In this document: positions 46,993 to 58,189 of the stretch, in pieces
Layout of the letters: each line of letters opens with the position of its first letter
How positions within the stretch are numbered: the stretch's first letter is position 1
Position numbers and translations under genes: made by a program
From: Linum tenue
Taxonomy: Eukaryota; Streptophyta; Magnoliopsida; Malpighiales; Linaceae
DNA length: 64,000 bases
Assembly: GCA_946122785.1 (NCBI GenBank)
Contig: CAMGYJ010000010.1
Coordinates: forward strand, 27,817,608-27,881,607
Direction of reading: 5' to 3'
Notes under the pieces: model-generated
Told to the model about the DNA's origin: nothing
What the model saw: the letters and a program-made list of their open reading frames with translations, nothing else
The model's database searches: none

Positions 46993-49806
46993 TTAAAAGG
47001 AAGCAACCAACTGTTGATCATCATCATCACCATCATGGCTCTGTGATTGCTCTTCCAAAGCCAACAACTTTGCAAAAACTCCAACCAATGGAGCTGTATT
47101 ATAAGTGCAGGCCTCAGTCTGCATGAAATTCTCTCTACTATCAACAAACTTGTCCTCAAAATCAGGCCCTCCAACCAGTGCCCCAACCAACAAGTTAGGG
47201 TTTGGATCTTGCCTGCCATACCAATTATCATACCCTTGTGTGCACCCAATGAACCCTTTGTTCTCTCTGTAAGAGACGATCGAGGCGCCCCTATGGTGAA
47301 CCCTTTTTGGGTAATTAGAACCATAACCCACCATGTAGCTCATGTTCATAGGGTTCGAACCCAGGATGTAGTCGACTTGGGACTTGGCGAATCGAAGGAG
47401 CTCTTCGTGCCTTACTGTCCCTTCACGACAATTGAGGTTTTGATTTGATTCTCGAAGGAAATCGGAATAGAATGTAAGGAGGAATGCAGCTGTAGAGACA
47501 TGCTGCATGTTGTTCCATTCTCTTATGTATATGAGGCCGCCTGGGGTGTGAACTACGTTGGTGTTGTTGCTGTTGTGCTTGTTGAGGATTGAACATAGGT
47601 AGAACTCTGCCTTTGATCTGTATTGTAAGAGTGTTTGGCTGTGTTGTTTGTGCTTTGCTTCTCCAAGCAACTGCAAATAGTTTTGAAGTAATGGAAATGT
47701 TATGTACGTGGATATCTGTTCATTGTGTTTCAATATTCAGTAGTCGGCAACTTTTTTCAATTATCTCTACCAAACAGAAAGCTTGTGACAAGAGATTTTC
47801 AAGCCAGACACCAATCCTAATGAAATTATTGCTAGCTCATCAAGTAGTGGGAACCACAAGCAAGCAAAAAGTGGGAGCCACTTCAGAAGGAAAGAACCAG
47901 ACAAGGGTTGAAAAATCACCACCACAGCTCCTCTTTCTGCTGCAAAACCCATATGCTAGCTACAGGCAACTGCTATAGCATGCTTTCTACCTCTTCCCCC
48001 ACAAATTTCTCCTCTTTTATGGGAAGAATAGCAGTCAAGTCAAGGCACAGATCACTGGTTAAGGTGAAAAACTTTACCCCTCTCCCCTCACTAGTTCCAT
48101 GCCATGTGGCACTACTTTGAGCAAGAAGCCAAGACCCAATCAAAAGGTCAAAAGTAACTGCCCCAGTACCATTGCCATAGCCTTCCAAAGGCCAAAGCAC
48201 ACCACATATCATCTTACACTTTGCACATGGTTTTATGCTCCAAGATAAGAAAATGTCATATTCATTTCAATGTTGAAAAACAACTATTTGTTTATTAAAC
48301 TTCCCCCCCTCTATTCCTTAATTAGAGCTTACTCCATCAATCACCTTTATAAAACAAAGGAAACTTTACCATCTTGTGGGTTCAAAACTACAACACAACA
48401 CACATGACACAACAACATTATAATTTCATCTTTGAATGCAGTGCAAAAGTGAAATCTCAACCAAGATTTGAGTAAGGGAGTCTCTTTCTAACTCTACTAC
48501 AAGTCTACATCCCCTTCCTTCCCCCCAAGCAGAAAATGTGCCCACCTTAGCATTTTTCAATGAAAGGGACTCTCGTAAGAAAAGGCAAAAGACAAAGGAA
48601 GCTTTACCTTTGAAGCCATGATTTGAATTCCAGCATATTTAACATCCCAACTGAACTCTGTTATGGCCCAACCAATCCCTCCAAAGCCATGAGCATTCTC
48701 AATCACATACTTCAAATACTTCTCATTGTCGGTGGCTCTGTACAGCCACATAGCACCCCACAGTAGCTCGTCCATGAACCCACTCACTGAAGTGTAGTAA
48801 CCCTTCACTACTCCCAAACTCGAATCGTATTTGCCTCTGTACTTGTCCCCAAACTCGAACAACTGGTACAATAGAAGAAAACAAGCCCAAAACTTTCGTC
48901 ATTTTAGTTGAGCTCAAGACAAGAAATTAGAACTGCTTTCTCTAAGGGGAATTTGATCGAGCACCTGCTGAGCATGGTGCAAGAGCAAGTGTGAGTAATG
49001 TCGGTTGGTGGATTTGAACACCATCGACGCGGCGGCCATCGCCGCTGCTGTTTCTCCGGCGAGATCCGACCCGGGATTGTTCTCATCGATCCGATAAGCT
49101 CGCCGTGACGTCGTCATGTCCTCCGGCCTCTGCCAGCAGTAATGGTCGGTGTCCCCGTCGCCCACCTGTAGTAAAAAAAGGGTTTCAGTTACCGCAACGG
49201 TAAAAAAAATGTTCAAACTTTCACCTTAAAAACTGTCCTTTTCCTACAAAAGGAAAGTAAGTAAGTAAGAAAAAAAAAAACCCCCATTGACCGTACCTCT
49301 GCCCAGAGAACATTCGGACTAGTGTGAGCCTTGATGAAATAATCAGTCCCCCATTTGATAGCTTCCAGCGCGTGCTCCAATTCGCCGGCGGCGGCGATCT
49401 GTTGCCGGGACTCGAGAACACCCCACGACAGCATTGTGACGGTGAAGGCCATCGGGAGGCCGAACTTCACGTGGTCGCCGGCGTCGTAATACCCTCCGAC
49501 CAAATCCACCTGTACGAAAATAAATTAAAAACAGAGCATTCCAATCAAAACTCAAAACCCACAAGAAAAAAAAAACTAAAACAGAGCTTTTAGTGTTTCA
49601 TTTGTACTGACGCCCTGCTCCAAGCCGTCGGTGAGGCCGGAATGGTCGCGCCAGGAGATTCTCTGGTTGTACGGCAAGCGGCCGGAGCGCTGGGACTCGA
49701 AGTACAGGAGGCTCTTCGTCAATGCGTCGGCGTAGTCGAAAGCCAGAGACTTGGGGGTGAAAAATGTGAGGAGAGTGAAGAAGAATAGAGCTATGCGGTT
49801 TTCCAT
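46993..49806 (-). CDS. Endo-1,4-beta-glucanase, glycoside hydrolase family 9 (class B)
   Basis: Secreted cell-wall cellulase. Exons in order: 49612-49806, 49297-49509, 48965-49165, 48608-48862, 46993-47670, all joined in phase 0 (65+71+67+85+225 codons), 513 aa. An N-terminal signal peptide ([16 protein letters not shown]...LAF) is followed directly by the GH9 domain: [29 protein letters not shown] (catalytic base Asp), [52 protein letters not shown] (active-site His), and [18 protein letters not shown] with the proton-donor Glu. TEAC replaces the common SEPA, a variant I recall in the endoglucanase 11 (GH9B8) group. No membrane anchor or C-terminal CBM49 is present, so class B. The last intron (47671-48607) is the largest. 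Donor GGC|GTCAGT in exon 1 is weak but fits the family. Confidence 0.93.
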
Positions 49807-50429
49807 GGCGGGTTTTGGTTCTTTTTCTCCCGCCTTCTTCGCTGTGGAAGAGGGGAGAGAAGAAGAAACAGGGGAGAAAAGGAAGCAGAAGAAAGGGCAG
49901 AGCGGTGTGGAGTATGTGCAGTGTTGATTTGAGCTCTTTTTATTTGAAATTGATTTGATTATTCATTTTATTTTGAATTGATTTCAATTTTTTTCCAGCA
50001 ATGAAATGAATTTAATTGAATTTGGGAAGGAGAAAATTGGCTGACTTAATTCTCATTTACTGAGGTTGTTATGTTTGCGGGCATGGAGATAAAGCCGAGC
50101 ATGTGAGATTCACATGAGAAGGAGGAACTGGTTTTTTGTTTTGGCCTTTCGATTTCATTTTCATGGGTCTCTTTTTTTCTTTAACTTTTCTTTGGGTTTT
50201 CATTTGCTTTGAACTTGGAATTGGTGGGAGTTTTGTTTGATTGCTTATTAGTGATGCCGTGATTTATGCAACAGTTTACTGCTTTTTGTTTGTGTTTGTT
50301 TGGGGGAGAACGACATTAATGGACCAATAAATACCGGGTTCGTGGCCTTTTCTCATGGAATATGATTATAAGTCTATCTAGTAAAACTAGGACTGATAAA
50401 CGGTTCTTCTATTAGTGGTGTAACAGATA
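49807..50429. promoter_or_regulatory. GH9 5' UTR and presumed promoter
   Basis: A purine-rich (GAAGAAG) leader of roughly 110 bp precedes the ATG on the minus strand, followed by T-rich upstream sequence. No specific element could be assigned. Confidence 0.35.
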
Positions 50430-50581
50430 ATCGAATTGTAAATAGTGGTTAATATTTACATCAATAATCGATTAAGCAGTAAATGATTTGTTTATGGTAG
50501 TTAAATTTAGCTAATCACATTATCCACTGCGAAAACAGTATGTAAACCAACAAGGTAATGAATGCCATCGACTAGCAAGAT

Positions 50582-51264
50582 CAGTGGCGTGGCGGAGGCA
50601 GCATTTTTAACCACCCCTGTTCTCTTTTCATAACTTAAATATATAAGTATTTAATTGAGAATTATTTAATAGAAAATCAAATTTATTATATCCAAATAAT
50701 TCATTCATAGATTAAAATAACCAACTTTACAATCATAGTTTTCAGAAACAACCACGAAGGGATTTCATATTGTGAAAGAAACGCAAAAATATTCGTTGAC
50801 TACACTCTACACTATTAAATAAGTCTCTTTCAATATATCTCACTAAACACGCATTAGCAAACTGGTCGCTAAATCGACTTGAAAACTTGTTCTTAATGTA
50901 GCTCAAAGCTGAAAATGCACTTTTTACACTTGTATTTGTAATTAGTAGAATCAAAACTAGTGGAATTGTCGTTGTCCCTAGACAAATTCAGGGTTGTAGG
51001 GGAAAAGATCGAATACGCATAAAGAGATAAAGAGATCCAATTAGCTCTTTATTGCAATTGGAATTTTGTTTATAGTATAATAAATTAATTTTATATCTTG
51101 AACAAATAATGAGTTGTGTTGTAGTGACAAAATACTCTAATACTACCTATCAGAGTATCAGTATTGTGTTCCATCACCAATATAAATATATATATAGCGT
51201 ATTTTTGTTCCTCCGAAATTTACTCCTATCCCGGGACAAGGCCAAGGACATGCCTCCGCCAATG
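50582..51264 (-). mobile_element. hAT element with transposase relic, 683 bp
   Basis: Ends CAGTGGCGTGGCGGAGGCAG and GCCTCCGCCAATG, with the 8-bp duplication AGCAAGAT at 50574-50581 and 51265-51272. Minus strand 50954-50742 encodes a hAT transposase C-terminal relic (SALSYIKNKFSSRFSDQFA, LVRYIERDLF, IFLRFFHNMKSLRG) of the zinc-finger MYM/TTF type. This links the CAGTGGCGG-ended MITEs of the window to that transposase lineage. Confidence 0.88.
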
Positions 51265-51424
51265 AGCAAGATAGCACGAATACTTGTTTTCAGAATCTCT
51301 GGATAATTCATGCATGTTGATGATCGCTCCTATTAGTGATCTGGAGCAAATTAACTGCACAATTTGAGTCAATTGGGACTCTACCAAGTCAATGGCCAAC
51401 ATATATACCATGCCAACTGGAGGC

Positions 51425-52587
51425 GGGCTAATATTAGGCGATTAGAGGGTCTTTTAGTCACATGACTAAATCAATCTCAGTCATTAATCTCATTAAAATC
51501 TAATGGTTCATATCTATCTAGTTTAATGAAGGATACTGTGATAATTACATAATTAATTTATTTAACAATTTAAAAAAACATAGCTCTCTTCTCCCCCGTC
51601 GCGCGACCGTTACTTTTTCTGAGGAATTCTCCCGGCGGCGGGATTTTTGTGTCCCCAACCCGCGCTGCCATTCCTTTTCCAAGGGAATTCTTCTGCCGGT
51701 GGGATTTTGTGTCCCCAACAAGCTTTTGTGCCCTCCAACAACTACGGCCAGAGAGATTTTTTGTTGGCCAGAGGAAACTTTCCGGTGACCATCGACGGAG
51801 GAGAGGATTTTCCGGCGATAGTGTTGGATTTGTGATGTTTGTTGACCTATTTTGTAATGTTTGTATCGATTCGGTTTGTAATGTTTGTCATTTTTTTAGT
51901 GACATTTTGTAAGATTAGTATGTTTCGTACTGTTTGTCGGTTTATTTTGTAATGTTTGTAAGCTTTGTTATTTTGTAATGTTTGTCGGTTTCTTTTGTTA
52001 TATTTGTAAGCTTTGTTAATTTTGTCCATAATTTTATCATTTTTTTCAACCATGTTTGTAATGTTTTTTTATGTCTAAAAAACAACCTGGTTGACTTTTG
52101 GATGAAACTCCCCTATATAGGGATGAAGCCTCCAAAGTCAACCCGAGTGTTTTTCCAGTTTGTATGTTTTGTCGGTCTAGTTTGTCATTTTTGTTCACCA
52201 TGTTCGTAATGATTGTATGTCTAAAAAACAACCGGGTTGACTTTGGGAGGGGGCCCCTCTATATAGGGATGGAGCCCCAAAGTCAACCTGGTTGTTTTTT
52301 CTTTTTGTATGGTTTGTATTGTTTGTTGGTGTAGTTTGTATTGTTTGTACAGTTCATATGTTTGTAATGTTTGTAAATCTGTTTGTATGTTTTGTCGTTA
52401 TAGTTTGTATTGTTAGTAAGTACGATTTGTATACTTTGTAATTTTTCATAATACCCAAATTACTCCTCTCACTAATTGAAAATACCTTCCCACTTTTTAA
52501 CCATTGGATTGAAATGTCCAGATCTAATGGCTAAGAGTGGCTTAGTCAAGTGACTAAGGACCCCCCTTAGTCATGGGATCTGCTCTT
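51425..52587. mobile_element. Mutator-like element with TTTGTAATGTTTGT arrays, 1163 bp
   Basis: A 10-bp duplication AACTGGAGGC lies at 51415-51424 and 52588-52597. The subterminal repeats (TTAGTCACATGACTAAATC and its counterpart CTTAGTCAAGTGACTAAGG) match the element at 39847-40531. The interior holds irregular TTTGTAATGTTTGT arrays (about 51835-52450) and two hairpin units. Confidence 0.85.
52081..52300. repeat. Two tandem hairpin-forming units
   Basis: Each unit starts AACAACC(T/G)GGTTGACTTT and ends with the complement AAAGTCAACC.GGTTGTT about 70 bp later. The apex sequence is CCCTATATAGGG or CCTCTATATAGGG. Units are at about 52081-52152 and 52227-52299, each preceded by TGTATGTCTAAAA. 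Confidence 0.85.
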
Positions 52588-52718
52588 AACTGGAGGCATT
52601 CAACAGCTCCTTTAAACTCTGCCCGAGTAATGGAGTAACTACCCATGTTCATTAAAAATGTCGCAAGACAACATCTGCGGTGGTCTCTAATCAGGCCACA
52701 TGGTGGTACTCATTACAA

Positions 52719-54573
52719 TTAATCTAGTCAAAATCCCGATTTTACGATCTTTCCAATGAGTTTTGATCCTGATTTTACTATAAAATCTTTGAACCTTAAA
52801 ACCCCATAAAATCCTGATTTAAAACTGTAAAATCCTTAAAATCTATAATTTTTAGGATTTTGTACGATTTCAAGGTTCATGTCAATTGAAGCAAAATCAT
52901 GCAGGTCAAGTTAGGTTTTTTCCATGAACTTGGTCAAGTTCACTTCCCCCATCTCAATACCATGAACAACATAACCTTAAACCGATAGGTGAGCCTCAAT
53001 TTATGTTTGTTTTCTTCCTCTTCCGCATGCTGAAACCCAACCTCTTCTATCAATGATTTCCTTGATAAAGCACCCGGAGAAGGGGGGGGGGTGCTTTTGA
53101 TCAGAATACGCAGCAAACTCTCGAAGGATAAGTGATGGATAGGTAGAATTTTGCCACAATCAAGGTGATTACTTGATTGATAAGAAACTTTTAAAACGAA
53201 TCCGGAATCCTCACAGAAAAGCTTGACAAGGATTCTCCAATTAGCAATGGAATCCACACAAAACTAACTGAAGGATTAGATTCTTGAGAACTCTCAAAGA
53301 ACACAATTCTCACAAAGGAGCAATTTTCATTCAACTAAAACTTGGATGATTTACAACGTGAAATTGATAGCTATTTAAAGACAATAAAAACCTAATACAA
53401 ACCTAATAGAACTAGGAAACAATTATGGTAAAAACAAACTCTAAAAAGGACTCAAAAGTCGGCCATAAAACTCTCTTTCTTCAAGCACAAGCAAGCTGCC
53501 TTTTAGCACAAGCAAACTGTCCAAAAACAGTTTTTGTACTAACTTCGTGCCATTCGTTCAATGCCTTCCAGAACTCCAATTCCATCTCTTTGTTCACAAA
53601 CATACCTAGTTTCAGTTTGTGGAAGCCTTTTGACTTGAATCCCATCCATGCTCCTTGAATTGAGCTCCAAAGTAGGCTTCCCAAAACAGTTTTATGCCTT
53701 AGCCTTTTCTGGCAGTTTTCCAGTTTTGAGGTAGCAACTTTGAGGCCTTGGAAAACAATCTTAATGACATCTTCTGGATCCACAAAGCATACCAATGGAA
53801 ACATGGAAACTTTATCTTTAAAACAAGCTCTTGATCTCCAATTCCCATTGAGCCATTTGTGAGATACAAGCTTCCAAAGTAGGCTACCTGAAACTGTTTC
53901 AAGACTTGGCCAAAAATAAGAATTCTTCAAGTGAGTTGAGATGACTTCTTTGGTAAGCAATTGTGGATTGTGGATTGATCCAATTGGGATCATATCAGGT
54001 TCCTCCACCCTCACAATTAGCACATAGTTTCTTCCCCACTTCGCTCACAATTAGCCCAATCCCCATTCTCTTATAAGCTTTTGTTCGTCTCTCTGAAACC
54101 TTCAACACCACCATCCCCGACCTTTTATCAATCAAGAAGGGAATGCGTAAATCAATGAATTACCTTTTCCAGATGATGACTATCAAGGAAATATGTTAAT
54201 GGTGAAAGTACTTCAAGTGATCCTGAGAATAATAATAATATTATTGCTCAAGCAAATAGACAAGGATTCTATGAGGATGTGAGTGAGGGTGACGGTAAGG
54301 ATGATGATGTGTGAGGGATGTTAATGTTGATCCTAACGATCTTATGTGATTTTCTATTCTTAGCTATTAACTAGATTAAGTAATTCGTATGAGGTGCCAG
54401 GTTGCTTATTTGTGTGTTTATGTTATTTACAAGAATAAATCAATAAATTTATTTGCGTTATTATTACTAAAAGGAGTTTTAGCGTTCATTTTAATATGAA
54501 CTTTAAAATCTTACGATTCCAATTTTACCTCAGTTTTTGATTTTACGTAAAATCTCAATTTTAACTGCGATTA
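52719..54573. mobile_element. Putative DNA transposon, 1.85 kb, with AAAATCNNGATTTTACG subterminal repeats
   Basis: The left end (TTAATCTAGTCAAAATCCCG then ATTTTACG) and the complement of the right end (TTAATCGCAGTTAAAATTGA then GATTTTACG) match well. A cluster of AAAATCCTGATTTTA motifs follows at 52750-52870. No clear TSD and no recognisable transposase; open frames at 53481-54023 are not convincing. It interrupts the LINE remnant. Confidence 0.55.
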
Positions 54574-54680
54574 ACCAAACCTCGAGACGCTAGAGAAAAC
54601 CTTCAGCCGTCACAATCTTGCTTGCAAAGACGCAATCGTTTGTGATCTTCCAGAAAGACTAATAGTTAACCTATAACTCC

Positions 54681-55235
54681 GAATTGGTGTGATGTTTTCG
54701 AATATACCGTTGTAGATAATCCAAGAAAAGTTCGGTGCTCAGAACATTGGATGTTTTGTAACCAAATTAACATGGAAAACGAATAATCTTGTAACACATG
54801 CATGACCATCTCTAAATGACAATTGCACGTCGAATAGATAAATTATCAATTTGATTCCATATAATATGTGTATTAAATGTGTTATACTGGTTTAACACGT
54901 AAAATATAAAAAATAATAAATGAGACGACTCAACAATAATAGGAGTTTTTTAAACACATGTAATTTGTATACGAGTATTAATAGTTATTTTTTATATACA
55001 AAAAATCCTTACTCACGGTCTCCACTTGAGTGAAGGTGCAGGCAGGTCAAACTCCGGGCTGCTGGCCACCAACAACCATTGTGACACAGGGAAGGGCTTG
55101 GATGCATCAGGACTGTTGCCCATGACCACCCTAGTGCGAGGGGAGTACGACCGCGCTTAATATTAAATAGATTTTCACTATAATATACTGTTGTTTTTTA
55201 GGAAGACTTATTCAGTCTTCCCTACCCATACTCAA
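54681..55235. other. Unassigned DNA
   Basis: AT-rich, with one GC-richer block at 55015-55160. Nothing recognised. Confidence 0.35.
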
Positions 55236-55243
55236 CAAACTAA

Positions 55244-56181
55244 CAGGGGAGGACCCACCTTTGATCAAGGTGTGTCACCCGACACACCTTGGTTCAAATT
55301 TTTGTGAAAAACCTACAAATTTTTAGTGTAAACAATACGAATATGGGACCTCCGACACACCTTCAACAATTGTAATCAACACACCTTATTACATTACAAA
55401 AAAATTATTGTCATAATGTGTAAATATAGGAGTTATCGGACTTCAGATTAGGTAGTTAATTAGTTGGTTGCACAAGAGTAAATAATTAATTGACTACTTA
55501 GTACATAATGAGTATTTAGAAAGATAGATATCACCTTAGAGATAACATCGATAATTTGAATGAGAATTAAATTTGATTAATAAGCTGGTTGAGTCAAATA
55601 ATTAGATAGTGAATTCCAGGTTGTCTTTCTCATAGCTTCTTCCATAGATTTTTCTTCATGTTAATTTTCAATTTGCTTTCTAGTGTAGTTATTTCTTTCC
55701 ACGTTGACCCCTGTAGCCACCCTTCAATTATCGGCATCGAGCCAACGACATCCTCATGCTCATTCAAATTTCCAGGTTCAAACATGTGGCCACCCTTCGA
55801 GCTTCTCATACCTAATTTCTCATCTTAAATTAGTATTGACTTTACCTCTTGCAACTGCAAGCTATAAAATGACATTTTCCATACTTGAGTTTAATCAAGA
55901 ACAATCTTCGATATAAGTTGAGTGACCAGTTTATGCATAATTGTTTCATATTGTACATAAAAAATATTTGATTTGCAACCTAATGGACAAATATAATTAA
56001 GAAATCTTTAAGAATATGAAAAATCGCCGTGGTTCACTGTAAGAAATAATGAAATTAGTGAAATTTATGAATAAATTTTTCTGTTTATTTTAAATTAATT
56101 AATTTATTAATGTTAATTAATTAATTTTTAATTCTATTTTATTGGTCGACTCACCTATCCCAAAATCATGGTCCGCCACCA
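55244..56181. mobile_element. hAT element, 938 bp
   Basis: Ends CAGGGGAGGACCCACC and GGTCCGCCACCA. The 8-bp duplication CAAACTAA lies at 55236-55243 and 56182-56189. Like 43163-43777 it has GACACACC repeats just inside the left end. No transposase. Confidence 0.85.
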
Positions 56182-56472
56182 CAAACTAACATAATTTAAC
56201 TCAAAACTACACATAGATTACTTGTTTGTGGCATTAGTCGACTTATACTTCTTTCCTTGCTCTACATACATTAGTATCATTAACCTTTCATCCGTAATTA
56301 CTAATTAGACTGTATTACATGTCGGTATTGCATGCATCTCCTTCGTCTCTAACGACACTACAAACAATAATGTTTAACAACATAATACCACTATAAGTTA
56401 GAGACAAATACTTTATTTAGGATCAGGAATTTTCATTTAGACTACTAAAAACAAAACTTTTCATGTTGTGAG

Positions 56473-57143
56473 TAGAGCTGCAAATGAGCTGAGTCAAGCA
56501 AAATTTTAATTTAATTTGGGCTCAACTTTTTTAAAAAGAATCGAGTTTGAACTTGACTTGTTTACTAAAATTGGCTTATATTTGACTCGAGCTCGACTTG
56601 AGATTGACTCATTAATAAGTTCATAAACTCTACTCGAGTTTGGTCATTAATTAGCCCAGGAGACCGGCTCTCATTTAGTATCATATAATTTAGTACATAA
56701 TATTTAATTATTCATATCATGTTATTTAATAATAATTTGTATGTGAGCATTCTATGAAATATAATCATTTCTTTTTAAATTATAAATGAGACATATGTGA
56801 TTACTTGGTTAGATTCTTAAACATCATATATGGTGACTGGTGAGATATAAAATCTAACAAATCTATGATTTATCAATGATAAGCTATTAGTCGATTCGAT
56901 CATAAGTTGCTAGTTGAGCTTACTCACGAACTATACGATCGAGCAAACTTATAGCTCAAGATGAGTTATAGCCCACGAGTTGAGCTAAACAAGTCATCGA
57001 GTCGAACTGGATCACGATACTTACAAGCCGATTAAAATTTAGATCAAACTCGGTTCATTAATAAACGAATAGAGTTTTGAATAGGTTCTTCTCGAACCGA
57101 ACGCCGAACCACTCGTAAGCAGTTGGCGTTTTTGGTGGCTCTA
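56473..57143. mobile_element. Degraded hAT-like element, about 670 bp
   Basis: Ends TAGAGCTGCAAATGAGC and TTGGTGGCTCTA are hAT-like. The flanking octamers GTTGTGAG and ATTGTCAT match at only 5 of 8 bases. Internal CTCGAGCTCGAC-type palindromes are typical of such elements. Confidence 0.6.
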
Positions 57144-57700
57144 ATTGTCATGTGACTTTAGAGGACCTCAAGGTGACCATCACTATGGTCAGTGACTACT
57201 GTATAGTATATACAGTTATATTTTTACTCTTAACCTGCTACTTACTATATGTAGTTAGGTTCCATTCCAAGTAAAATTAGGTGAATTATTAATTAGTGGT
57301 ATGGGGCAGGAATATTGGCGGGTAGGGGACAAGGAGGAGGATGGCGACATGGTCTTCATTAAATTTGTATCATATGACAGTGTGTATATGTTTTTTTATA
57401 TTTAGTATCAATCTTAATATTTATAGAACGTAATTAACTAGTGGGGGTGATGAGCAGAATGCTTCGATTATCGTACGGATTAATTAAGTAAGAATTTGAG
57501 CATTCCGAAACTCAATCTAAGATATTCTGACAGCAGGCTAAGCTATAGGTCCCCTCGACCTCGATGACTGGTGATGAAGACTACTTAACTACTGGTTGCG
57601 ATGCAGACGGAAGAAAACACGAGTAGGAGTACTAGTAGATCTGACTTCATGTGCGACTAGATAGCTGCCGACCTCGTTCACTTCTAATCTCAATACATAT
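57144..57700. other. Unassigned DNA
   Basis: AT-rich stretch between two hAT-like elements. No feature recognised. Confidence 0.35.
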
Positions 57701-57703
57701 GTT

Positions 57704-58182
57704 TAGGATGACAAAAAAAAAAAAAAAAAAAAAAATACTGGAATAGTCAGTGGGATAATTTGTGTTAGAATCGTAGTTTATCACGGTATCCATATTTGCT
57801 CTGTGGTAGATCGGGTAATTTATCATGGGTCACGGGTTGTAGTAGGTCGACCCAATGGGTATACAATTTATTTGGAAAACATTAGAAATATTCATTTTTT
57901 TCCATTATAAACCCAAGGAAACAAATCTTATTATGCTAAATGTAGTTAAATTATTGGAGAAATTGAGATTTTCACTGATTTAAAACTTTATTATAGCTAA
58001 AATATAATGTAAAAAAAAGGAAAATCATAAATAATCTGACTAAAATTATATGTAATTTAGGCATGAACGGGTCGAGAACGGGGCGGGTCAGGGCAGGTCG
58101 GATCGATGAGAATACACATGCCTGCCCCAAAACAAGTCAAACAGGTCGTGTAAAATGAACAAGGTCAAAATTGTCATCCCTA
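57704..58182. mobile_element. Degraded hAT element, reverse-oriented relative of 31196-31672
   Basis: The right end ATTGTCATCCCTA and the left TAGGATGACAAAA are hAT-like. The interior matches the complement of 31196-31672 (ACCCATTGGGTCGACC region and CGGGTCAGGGCAGGTCGG-type sequence). The length is 479 bp versus 477 bp. The TSD is lost, and a 22-base A-tract has grown at the left end. Confidence 0.75.
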
Positions 58183-58189
58183 CTTTTTA

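Larger units (their letters stand above)
50430..54680 (-). pseudogene. One LINE remnant split by three DNA transposons
   Basis: Minus-strand pieces read in order: about 54680-54574 (SFWKITNDCVFASKIVTAEG), 52718-52588 (CGLIRDHRRCCLATFLMNMG, SYSITRAEF, GAVECLQL), 51424-51265 (MLAIDLVESQL, CSRSLIGAIINMHE) and 50573 to about 50430 (VDGIHYLVGLHTVFAVDN). Together they follow a plant L1 pre-RNase H and RNase H domain with stops and frame changes. The intervening blocks are separate elements whose TSDs lie in the LINE. Confidence 0.7.

Noticed and set aside
51835..52450. TTTGTAATGTTTGT array as a possible CRISPR-like or centromeric satellite
   Set aside because: The units are irregular, have no uniform spacers, and sit inside a transposon with 10-bp TSDs in a plant genome.
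53481..54023. 180-aa minus-strand open frame
   Set aside because: No family resemblance, and it lies inside a probable transposon. I could not support it as a gene.
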